Shown here in pieces: positions 46,499-54,774 of a stretch of 54,774 nucleotides of DNA (its first letter is position 1; each line of letters opens with the position of its first letter). This stretch comes from Labilithrix sp. (GTDB taxonomy: Bacteria > Myxococcota_A > Polyangia > Polyangiales > Polyangiaceae). The position numbers and the translations under genes are program-made. Below the pieces are notes generated by a model. It saw only the letters and a list, made by a program, of their open reading frames with translations. It ran no database searches and was not told the DNA's origin. The stretch spans positions 1-54,774 of the forward strand of contig JAHBWA010000052.1 in assembly GCA_019637195.1 (NCBI GenBank). The letters run 5' to 3'.

Positions 46499-48616
46499 TC
46501 AGCCGCCGAGCAGGCCGCGCAGGGCCTCGGGCGGCCGCGGAGGCGTCCGCACCGCGCCGACGGGACCAAGCGCGAGCATGAGGAAGAGCATCAGGCTCGC
46601 CAGCGCGGCGAAGCGCAGGGCCTCGCCGCGCGCGTACGGATCGACCCACGCGGCGCGGGCCCGCGCGACGGCGCCGAGGCCGAGGGCGAGCGGCGCGAGC
46701 GGCGCGACGGCCGTCGAGAGCCCGCCCATCGAGTGCGGGACCCCGAGCGCGGAGGCCTCGCTGGCCGCGAACGTGACGATGATCATCACGATACCGAAGA
46801 GGACCGCGCCGGCCGCGGCCGCGTACAGCCAGCGGTTCCTCTCGCCGAGGATACTCCGCGCGGAGAGCGCGGCGGCGGAGGCGAGCGCGACGACCGCCAT
46901 CACACCGCTCGCGAGCGTCGAGTCTCCGCGCAGCGCGCGGCCGATCGGCGTGCCGAGCGCCGGCACGGACAGCACCGCGCCGAACGCGACGACGGCGGGC
47001 ACACCGACGACCGCGAGCAGCTTGAGCATCTCGACCGTCGACCACGCGGCGTTGCGCGACGATGACGTGAACTCCTTCGCGATGACCGCCGGAGGCCGCG
47101 GCTGCCCTTGCGCCGCCGGGCCGGACGCGATCTCCGGGGCGGCGGGCGGAGCGGACTCCTCGCGGGCTTCGCGCGGCAAGAGCACCGGTGGGATCGAGCT
47201 CGGCATCGCGCCGAGGGCCCGCGGGTCGAGGACGGGCGGGAGCGACGACGGCGGAGACGAGCGCGGCGCGGCACCCCCGCGCATCGACGCGGGCGGCCAC
47301 GACGAGGGGCGCGCCGCGAGATCGAGCGACGCCGTTGGGCCGCTCTCGTCGGGATCGAGCTGGCGCATGCCGGACGGCTCGAGGTGAGAGCGGATCGGGA
47401 TCGCCGCGGGCGCCGCGGGGATGGGGAGCTCGGCCGACGCCGGAGGGGAGGGAGCGAGCGCGCTGGGGTCGTGGCTCACGCGCCGCGGGCCGTCGACCGA
47501 AGGCGGCAGCGGGATGTCGAGGTCGAAGGCGTCGAACGACGGCGGCGGCTCGCTGCCGGGCGAGCTCAGCGTGAGCAGCCCGCCGCGCCGCGGCGCCGGC
47601 GCGCGGGGCGGCGCCGGCTGGTCGAGCGACGGGACGTGACGGGGCCTCACCACCTCGTCGGGCTGCACGGGGAGCTCGGGCGGCCGCTGGGCAGGGAGCT
47701 CGGCGAGCGTCTCCATCCGCGACGAGACGCGCGCCCCCCGCTGGCGCGGGCGCAGACCGAGCAAGGCCTCGTGGACCGCACCGGCGTGCGGATAGCGCGC
47801 GAGCCGATCTCGTCGCGTGCAGCGGGCGATGAGGGCTTCGAGCTCGGCCGGAGCGCCCTCGGCGCGCTCACGGAGCGGGGGCACGTCGCGCGTCTTCACG
47901 AGCTGCAGCACCGCGTTCGCGGTCGAGGCCTCGAACGGGGTCTCGCCGACGAGCATCTCGTAGAGAATCACGCCGAGCGCCCAGACATCCGAGCGCGCGT
48001 CGACGTCTTGCTTGCTCACGATCTGCTCGGGCGCCATGTAGTGCGGCGTCCCTATGAGCATGCGGACCTCCTTCGCCGAGCGCTCCGCGATGGTCGGGAA
48101 GAGGCACGCTCCGAAGTCGAGCACCTTCGGAGTGATCTTGTTGCGATCGCGCGCGAGGAAGATGTTCGCCGGCTTCAAGTCGCGATGAACGACGTCCTGG
48201 GCGTGCGCGGCGGCGACCGCGTCCGCCACCGGGATCATGATCTCGAGCGCCTCCTCCCAGCCGAGGCGTCCGTCGCGCGTCCTCAGGTAGCGCTCGAGGT
48301 CCTCGCCGGCGAGCAACTCCTGGACGATGAACGGCGTGCCGTCGTCGTCGCGCGCGACGTCGAGGACGTCGACGACGTTCGCGTGGCGGATCGCGGCGGC
48401 GGCGCGTGCTTCGCGCAGGAACCGGAGGACGTCCTCCTCGATGTGGACGAACTCGGGGGAGAGAAGCTTGATCGCGACCTTGCGTCCGAGCGAGACGTTC
48501 GTCGCGCGGTACACCTCGCCCATGCCTCCGATGCCGAGACAGTCCTCGAGCAGGTATTTTCCCGCCAGGAAGTCGCCTTTGCGTTGTCCCTGACGTGCGA
48601 CGGCACCTCGGCCCAC
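46499..48616 (-). CDS. Ser/Thr kinase with multi-pass membrane C-terminus
   Basis: 705-residue kinase from the GTG at 48616; the upstream frame is open but weak. The kinase domain is at about 18-290: GIGGMGEVYRA, Lys50 in VAIKLL, HRDLKPAN with Asp146, DFGACL (DFG 167-169), and MAPEQ. A Pro/Ser-rich linker of about 230 residues follows. The last 170 residues hold about five or six transmembrane helices rather than the usual single helix. It may sense a membrane state. The gene stands between guaA and a PEGA-type protein gene on the same strand. Confidence 0.92.
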   Translation of the reverse strand: MGRGAVARQGQRKGDFLAGKYLLEDCLGIGGMGEVYRATNVSLGRKVAIKLLSPEFVHIEEDVLRFLREARAAAAIRHANVVDVLDVARDDDGTPFIVQELLAGEDLERYLRTRDGRLGWEEALEIMIPVADAVAAAHAQDVVHRDLKPANIFLARDRNKITPKVLDFGACLFPTIAERSAKEVRMLIGTPHYMAPEQIVSKQDVDARSDVWALGVILYEMLVGETPFEASTANAVLQLVKTRDVPPLRERAEGAPAELEALIARCTRRDRLARYPHAGAVHEALLGLRPRQRGARVSSRMETLAELPAQRPPELPVQPDEVVRPRHVPSLDQPAPPRAPAPRRGGLLTLSSPGSEPPPSFDAFDLDIPLPPSVDGPRRVSHDPSALAPSPPASAELPIPAAPAAIPIRSHLEPSGMRQLDPDESGPTASLDLAARPSSWPPASMRGGAAPRSSPPSSLPPVLDPRALGAMPSSIPPVLLPREAREESAPPAAPEIASGPAAQGQPRPPAVIAKEFTSSSRNAAWSTVEMLKLLAVVGVPAVVAFGAVLSVPALGTPIGRALRGDSTLASGVMAVVALASAAALSARSILGERNRWLYAAAAGAVLFGIVMIIVTFAASEASALGVPHSMGGLSTAVAPLAPLALGLGAVARARAAWVDPYARGEALRFAALASLMLFLMLALGPVGAVRTPPRPPEALRGLLGG

Positions 48617-48831
48617 GGTAGGTGAAGAGTATAGGCCCGCTCGCTTCGCCGCCGCCGATCCTAAAGCACGCGGGCGAACGATTTCGCTTCGCCGCGCGCG
48701 AGGCGCGCGACGGACCCGCCCGAGGACGCCGGTCCACGCCGCCACGCGTCCGCCGGTCGAAGCCGCGCGAGGGGACGCCTACGCACAGCGCCTCGGGCCG
48801 AACGTGTGACGAGCGCCTTGCGCGCAGCGCC

Positions 48832-49737
48832 TCAGAAGCGGCCGCCGAGCCCCGCGTAGCCGCCGCCCGCGATCGGGCCGCCATCGAGGCGGAGCCAGCT
48901 CTGCTTCTTCTTCGCGGCCGTCCCGGCCTGGACGTCGCTCGCGTCGCCCGTGGGGCGGGTGAAGAACATGTACGCGGCGACGCCGAGCGCGACGACGCCG
49001 ACGCCGAGCGAGATGTCGGCGATGATGAGCTTCGTGCGCGCGCTGTCGACCTTCTCCTCGGCGCAGGTCGGTTTGCACTCCTGGAGATCGTCGACGGCGT
49101 TCTTCCCGCTGATGCCGAAGAAGGCGAAGCTCCCGAGCGCGACGACGCCGATGCCGCCGACTATGAGCGTCGGGACGAGCGAGCCCGATTCGGCCCGGGG
49201 CGCGGCGCCTCCGCCTCCACCGTTGTCCTTGTCCTTGTCCTTGTCGGCGACGACGGCGCTCGGGAACGTCGCGATGAGCGGACGCGCCTTCTCGGCCGCG
49301 CGCACGAGGACGCGCTCTTCCTTGACCGCCCCGTCCTTGCTCTCGAACCGGAACGTGTGCTCGCCCGAGTCGACGAGGACCGGCTTGCCGTCCAATCGCT
49401 CCTGGATGAGCGCGCCGTCCATCGACACCTGCACGTCGAGGATGTCGGCGCCGTTGTTGTCGCGCGCTCCGAAGACGACGGTGGGCGCGTCGCGGTCGAG
49501 CTCCGTCAACCACTTTCCGCAGTCGCTCTTGATCGGCCCCGGACAGACGTCGCGCGCGCAGACGAGCATCTGCTCGCGCGCACGGCGGTACTTGCCCTCG
49601 TCTCGGAGTTGCTGGGCCTGCTCCGCCGACGCCGCGCACTGCTCGCGATCGTCGGGCGCGGCAAAGGCGACGCCCTCGGCCAGCACCGTCGTCATGACGG
49701 CTACGGCGGCGACGACCCCGGGCATTCTCAACCCCAT
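48832..49737 (-). CDS. Exported protein with PEGA-like domain and two membrane helices
   Basis: 301 residues from the ATG at 49737, which follows GAGGGAGTGCAC. A signal peptide ends near AFA-APDD. Residues about 30-75 are helical with four Cys (ECAASAEQAQQL, VCARDVCPG, DCGKWL) and resemble a short tetratricopeptide unit. A PEGA-like beta domain follows (VQVSMDGALIQERLDG, VDSGEHTFRFES). After a KDKDKDN and Gly linker come two transmembrane helices (about 185-207 and 238-260) with a Cys pair between. This layout is frequent next to myxobacterial Ser/Thr kinases. It lies between two kinase genes on the same strand. Confidence 0.75.
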   Translation of the reverse strand: MGLRMPGVVAAVAVMTTVLAEGVAFAAPDDREQCAASAEQAQQLRDEGKYRRAREQMLVCARDVCPGPIKSDCGKWLTELDRDAPTVVFGARDNNGADILDVQVSMDGALIQERLDGKPVLVDSGEHTFRFESKDGAVKEERVLVRAAEKARPLIATFPSAVVADKDKDKDNGGGGGAAPRAESGSLVPTLIVGGIGVVALGSFAFFGISGKNAVDDLQECKPTCAEEKVDSARTKLIIADISLGVGVVALGVAAYMFFTRPTGDASDVQAGTAAKKKQSWLRLDGGPIAGGGYAGLGGRF

Positions 49738-49910
49738 GTGCACTCCCTCATCGAGTCCGAGCCTCCGTCTGTGAGCCGGAGGCTACAGGTTACCTGGCGC
49801 CGCGGGAGAGGAAAAAAACTGTGTGTCCTCGGCGAGAGACGCGCGTCCGCGGCGTCTCGTGGGGGCGCATCGGGCGGTCGCGCTTGGCGACGCGCGACCT
49901 CGCGCAGCCG

Positions 49911-51335
49911 TCAGTGGAGGCACTCCATCTTGTACTTCTTCCGTCCGGTGGCCGGGTCGATCGTGTACGGCGGGTCGCACGCGTTCGGCTTCTTGACGAC
50001 GGGCGGAGAGGGCGGCGGCCTGACGATCTGCGGCCGCTCCACAGGCTCCTTCACGTTCTTGCTCGTGACCGCCGGCGGTCCGATCATCGCGATCCCCCGC
50101 TTCGGCTCGCCCTCGAATCGATTCGGCTCGGCCTGGCGCGGTCCCGCGAGCACGTCGCGCATCGCGAGCGCGCCGAGCCCGCCGCCGATGAGCGCGAGGA
50201 GCGCGAACACGCTGACCATGATCTTCGCCGCGCTGCTGCTGCGCGGCGGGACCATCGACACCGCGGGGCGCGACACCGAGATGCTCGACACCTGCGAGTG
50301 AGGCTCCGCGACCGGCTGCTTCGCCAGGCCGATCCGCGGCTCCGACGCGGGCGCGTTGAGGGACGCGACCTCGATCTCGGCGATCGTCATCGCGCGGCGA
50401 TGGAGCTCCTCGCCCGCCACCATCTCCACCCACTCGCCGACCTCGGAAGGGGACGCGAGGCCGACCGTCTGCTCGATCGCGAGCGCCATCTCGCGCGCGG
50501 TGCCGAAGCGCATCTCGGGATCGCGCGCGAGACCGCGGAGGACGACGGCGTCGATCGCGGGCTCGAGGAACGCGTTGTGGGTGCTCGGCGGATCGATGCA
50601 ACCCTCGATGGCGCGCGCGAGCACGATCGCCTCGGTCTCGCCGTCGAAGAGGCGACGCCCGGTGAGGGCCTCCCACAGGACGACGGACGCCGCGTAGATG
50701 TCGACCTGACGGTTCACCGGCGCGCCGCTCAGCTGCTCCGGCGGCATGTACGCGATCTTGCCCTTGAGCTGGCCGTCGCGCGTCGTCTGCATCCGCCCCG
50801 CGGCCTTGGCGACGCCGAAGTCGAGGACGCGGGCGGTGCCGTCGCCGCCGACGAGGATGTTCTGCGGGGACACGTCACGGTGCACGATCCCGAGCTCGCG
50901 CCCGTGCTCGTCCTTGGTCTGGTGCGCGGCGTGGAGCCCGTGCAGCACGGACGACATGATCGTGGCCGCCACCCGCGGAGGCATGAGCACGTTCTTGCTC
51001 GCGGCGGCCTTCATCAGCTTGGAGAGCGCCTCGCCGGCGACGTACTCCATGACGATGAAGATCTCGCCCTGCGTGGTGACGACGTCGAGCGTGGGGACGA
51101 CGTTCGGATGACGGATGCGCCCGCAGAGGCGGGCCTCGTCGAGGAACATCGTCACGAACTCGGGGTCCTTGGCGTAGTGCGGGTGGAGGCGCTTGATCGC
51201 GACCGTGCGCGAGAAGCCGACCGGTCCGCTCAGACGGCCAAAATGCACCGTGGCCATGCCGCCCGACGCGAGCTCGTCGTAGAGCACGTAGCGGCCCACC
51301 GTCCTCGGTGAGTGCTCGTCGGAACGGGCCATCAT
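49911..51335 (-). CDS. Ser/Thr kinase with single membrane helix
   Basis: 474-residue kinase. The domain (15-285) has ASGGMATVHFG, Lys48 in VAIKRL, HRDVSPQN with Asp154, DFGVAK (172-174) and MPPEQ. HRDVSPQN instead of HRDLKPxN is a variant common in myxobacterial kinases. A juxtamembrane linker leads to one transmembrane helix (about 365-387, IMVSVFALLALIGGGLGALA) and a short Pro/Lys-rich external tail with two Cys (NACDPPY, MECLH). The tail seems too small for ligand binding, so activation is probably by partners. It is divergent from dut. Confidence 0.93.
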   Translation of the reverse strand: MMARSDEHSPRTVGRYVLYDELASGGMATVHFGRLSGPVGFSRTVAIKRLHPHYAKDPEFVTMFLDEARLCGRIRHPNVVPTLDVVTTQGEIFIVMEYVAGEALSKLMKAAASKNVLMPPRVAATIMSSVLHGLHAAHQTKDEHGRELGIVHRDVSPQNILVGGDGTARVLDFGVAKAAGRMQTTRDGQLKGKIAYMPPEQLSGAPVNRQVDIYAASVVLWEALTGRRLFDGETEAIVLARAIEGCIDPPSTHNAFLEPAIDAVVLRGLARDPEMRFGTAREMALAIEQTVGLASPSEVGEWVEMVAGEELHRRAMTIAEIEVASLNAPASEPRIGLAKQPVAEPHSQVSSISVSRPAVSMVPPRSSSAAKIMVSVFALLALIGGGLGALAMRDVLAGPRQAEPNRFEGEPKRGIAMIGPPAVTSKNVKEPVERPQIVRPPPSPPVVKKPNACDPPYTIDPATGRKKYKMECLH

Positions 51336-51342
51336 TTCGAGA

Positions 51343-51355
51343 TTACCGCGGGTAA
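51343..51355. promoter_or_regulatory. Inverted repeat in the kinase/dut divergent region
   Basis: TTACC-GCG-GGTAA lies eight bases upstream of the kinase start, between the two divergent genes. It could be a small operator for the kinase gene. Weak evidence because it is a single short dyad. Confidence 0.3.
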
Positions 51356-51500
51356 CGCCGCGAGGTGCAGCGCGTCCGACACTCTACCGCGGATTTGTGT
51401 GACGGGAACGCTGATGGAGGCTACGCCTCGGCACATACGCTGCGATGCGCTCCATTCGGCGCACTACACCTCGACGAGCGCTTGGTGTAGGTGCGAAGGC

Positions 51501-52010
51501 GTGAAGGCAAATCGTTCCGAAACGGAAGGCTCCGCCACGTCGACCGAGCCCTTCGCGTCCGGCGACCCGCTGCGCGTCCAGGTGAAACGGGTCGGTCCGG
51601 TGGAGGTCGCGCTCCCTCGCTACCAGTCGGCGCACGCGGCCGGAATGGACCTGCAGGCCGCGCTCACCGAGCCGGTGACGTTGCGATCGCTCGAGCGCGT
51701 CATGGTCCCGACCGGGCTGGCGATGGCGATCCCGACCGGCTGGGAAGGGCAGGTCCGCCCGCGGTCGGGGCTCGCCGCGAAGCGGGGCGTCACGGTGATC
51801 AACGCGCCGGGGACGGTCGACAGCGACTACCGGGGCGAGATCAAGGTCGCGCTGGTGAACCTCGGCGGCGACGCCGTGACGATCGAGCCGCTCGAGCGCA
51901 TCGCGCAGATCGTGTTCGCGCGGCACGGCACCGCGACCCTCGAGGAGGTGACGACGCTCGACGAGACCGCGCGCGGCGACGGCGGCTACGGCTCGACCGG
52001 TTCGCGCTGA
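51501..52010 (+). CDS. dut: dUTP diphosphatase (dUTPase)
   Basis: 169-residue trimeric dUTPase that hydrolyses dUTP to dUMP, keeping uracil out of DNA and feeding dTMP synthesis. All five motifs are present: GMDLQAA, RPRSGLA, GTVDSDYRGEIKV with the catalytic Asp107 and Tyr111, RIAQIVF, and the C-terminal RGDGGYGSTG that closes over the site. The GTG at 51501 gives a short N-terminal extension of about 22 residues; a longer start at the ATG at 51414 is possible but lies in poor coding sequence. Confidence 0.95.
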   Translation: MKANRSETEGSATSTEPFASGDPLRVQVKRVGPVEVALPRYQSAHAAGMDLQAALTEPVTLRSLERVMVPTGLAMAIPTGWEGQVRPRSGLAAKRGVTVINAPGTVDSDYRGEIKVALVNLGGDAVTIEPLERIAQIVFARHGTATLEEVTTLDETARGDGGYGSTGSR

Positions 52011-52034
52011 GGCGCGCGTGCGACGCGGTGGGCC

Positions 52035-53510
<1,476 letters not shown>

Positions 53511-53643
53511 CGCCGCCAGAAGGTAGCACCGAGCCGACCGCGGGGTGGCCCTGCCGTCGGTGCGGCGAGCGCGCACGCCGAACGGTCGCCGCGCGAGCGC
53601 GTGAGCGGGCGAGCAGCCTGGGAGAGCGTGAGCGGCGCGAGCG

Positions 53644-54090
53644 TCAGGTCGGGGCGGGCGCGGCGAGCTCGCTGACGCGCACGTCGATCTCGAGGACCGC
53701 GCCCGCGATCGTCATCGCCTCGTCAGCGAGCGGCGTCCCGCGGACGTCGCCGCCCTTGGTCGCGCGCCCGACCTCGGCCGCGGGCCGCCCGGCGGCGTCG
53801 ACGATCGAGAACGACGGTCCCGTGTCGAGCAGGCGGTACTCGAGCGACACGGCCTCGCGGTCGTCTTCGGTCGTCCCGTCGAACCAGCTCCCGACGACGA
53901 CGTCGAAGCGCGCCGCGCAGTCGCTCCGACCGAGCGTCCACTCGACGAAGTAGCATGCGCGGGGGCCGCCGTCGCGATACACGAAGCCCCACGCGGTGCG
54001 GCGCGACTTGCCGCAGCAGGCGCAGCGGCCCGAGCTCTTCATCGAGGCAGGCTCGATCTCGAGGGTCGGCGTGGCGTCGTCGTTCGTCAT
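53644..54090 (-). CDS. Small hypothetical protein with a Cys-rich start
   Basis: 148-residue cytosolic protein. The start has CACCGK (Cys23-26), a possible half zinc knuckle, and a third Cys in FVEWTLGRSDC. A beta-rich middle (RFDVVVGSWFDG) and an acidic end (EIDVRVSEL) follow. No signal peptide is present and no family is recognised. It lies 32 bases downstream of the protease-barrel gene on the same strand and may be co-transcribed with it. Confidence 0.6.
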   Translation of the reverse strand: MTNDDATPTLEIEPASMKSSGRCACCGKSRRTAWGFVYRDGGPRACYFVEWTLGRSDCAARFDVVVGSWFDGTTEDDREAVSLEYRLLDTGPSFSIVDAAGRPAAEVGRATKGGDVRGTPLADEAMTIAGAVLEIDVRVSELAAPAPT

Positions 54091-54122
54091 CGGCCGGGAC
54101 GCTACCAGATCGAGCGCGTCGA

Positions 54123-54774
54123 TCAGAAGGAGAGGCCGACGAGCACGCGGTGCGTCGAGTACTTCGGGTGGATCACGTCGAGCGCGAACCCGTACGAGAC
54201 CTCGAGCGAGGCGAGCTGGAGCGAGGCCTGCGCGAGCGGCGCGATCCCGCCGCCGCGGATGTTCGTCGTCGTCGCGGTGAGGCCCGGCGGGGTGTCCGCG
54301 GTGATCGCGAGCCTCGTCTCCTGACCGCGGTCGATCGTCCCGAGGAGCCCGCCGCCGATCGTGAAGTAGGTCGGGAGCGCATAGGGGAGGAGGAGCACCC
54401 GATAGCCGACCGTCAGCTCGCCGAAGAGCCGCCGCACCGAGCGGTCGACGATCGGCGCGGTGGTCTCGCCCTTGCCGGCGAACGTCATCCCGACGCGCGC
54501 CGTGATGGCGATGCGGTCGTAGCCGACGATGCTGCCGCCGAGGTAGAAGCCGAGGTACGACGACGCGTCCGAGTGCCACGCGAGACCGAGCGCGCCGTCG
54601 CGCGCGAGCCAGCGGCCGTGGTACTTCGGGCCGCCGATGCGCTCGGTCAGCTTGGTGAGGTGATGCACCGGGACGCCGAAGCCGATGCGCGACTCGAGCA
54701 GGCGATCCGCGACGCCGACCACCTTGCCGTCGCACGTGAGCATCGGCCCGCCGGAGTTGCCGGGTGAGAGGACC
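54123..54774 (-). CDS. Trypsin/HtrA-like protease fused to a probable outer-membrane barrel (5'-partial)
   Basis: The gene runs off the right edge; 217 residues are visible. The first read LSPGNSGGPMLTCDGKVVGV, the catalytic-Ser region of trypsin/HtrA-type peptidases with GNSGG intact. From about residue 25 the sequence turns into alternating hydrophobic strands with Gly/Tyr/Trp girdles (ASSYLGFYLGGSIVGYDRIA, LFGELTVGYRVLLLPYALPT) ending in a terminal aromatic (VLVGLSF), typical of an outer-membrane beta-barrel of about eight strands. A protease anchored on or secreted through its own barrel is suggested. The His and Asp of the triad are outside the window. Confidence 0.7.
   Translation of the reverse strand, partial: VLSPGNSGGPMLTCDGKVVGVADRLLESRIGFGVPVHHLTKLTERIGGPKYHGRWLARDGALGLAWHSDASSYLGFYLGGSIVGYDRIAITARVGMTFAGKGETTAPIVDRSVRRLFGELTVGYRVLLLPYALPTYFTIGGGLLGTIDRGQETRLAITADTPPGLTATTTNIRGGGIAPLAQASLQLASLEVSYGFALDVIHPKYSTHRVLVGLSF

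Overview
This window reads as a chromosomal segment of a myxobacterium, most likely from the Polyangiales/Sorangiineae side of the phylum. The basis is very high G+C with strong third-position G/C, three eukaryotic-like Ser/Thr kinases, two NtrC-type sigma-54 activators (one with an FHA input domain), a PAS histidine kinase, many lipoproteins, and two proteins ending in a MYXO-CTERM-like tail (Cys-containing turn, hydrophobic helix, Arg cluster). No rRNA, CRISPR array or plasmid function is seen. There is one tRNA, tRNA-Gly(CCC). The lineage is an inference, not a measurement.

Layout. 1-3.4 kb: a Ser/Thr kinase overlapping a C39-like cysteine peptidase gene, then a small membrane ORF cut off by an intact IS4-type insertion sequence with 17-bp perfect inverted ends. 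3.4-8.3 kb: malQ followed by a trehalose synthase-maltokinase fusion whose kinase half has lost its metal-binding residues. 8.4-13.5 kb: FHA/sigma-54 activator, a lipoprotein cytochrome c with a repeat-bearing membrane protein, panB and a PAS histidine kinase. 13.6-20.5 kb: a reductive pyrimidine-degradation cluster (preA, preT, class III aminotransferase, methylmalonate-semialdehyde dehydrogenase, beta-ureidopropionase) that lacks only dihydropyrimidinase. 20.7-32 kb: small membrane proteins, lipoproteins, a TetR gene divergent from a Coq4-like gene, a PilZ protein, a catalytically dead clostripain-family lipoprotein, a receiver protein, a secreted alpha/beta hydrolase divergent from a cholesterol-dependent-cytolysin-like lipoprotein, and a DUF488 protein. 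32.5-35.8 kb: a 1066-residue surface protein with a Gly-rich head, seven Ig-like repeats and a MYXO-CTERM-like tail. 36.2-39.4 kb: a membrane-anchored Clp-N/ClpS fusion, then a decayed integrative element (frameshifted excisionase and integrase) against tRNA-Gly. 39.4-43 kb: repeats, a lipoprotein, a six-helix membrane protein and an isoaspartyl peptidase. 43-54.8 kb: a dead trypsin-like surface protein, guaA with a PEGA lipoprotein, two kinases, a PEGA/tetratricopeptide-like protein, dut, an NtrC-type response regulator, and at the edge a trypsin/HtrA-like protease fused to a probable outer-membrane barrel.

How the genes work together. The pyrimidine cluster would turn uracil or thymine into beta-alanine or beta-aminoisobutyrate and on to acetyl-CoA or propionyl-CoA. 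MalQ and TreS link maltodextrins to trehalose, with the maltose-1-phosphate (GlgE) exit probably closed in this protein. A recurring theme is secreted or fused proteins that keep a hydrolase or kinase fold but not its catalytic residues (C11 peptidase-like, trypsin-like, maltokinase-like). The most novel items are the kinase/C39 pair, the Clp-N/ClpS membrane fusion, and the cytolysin-like lipoprotein with a palindromic operator-like site upstream.
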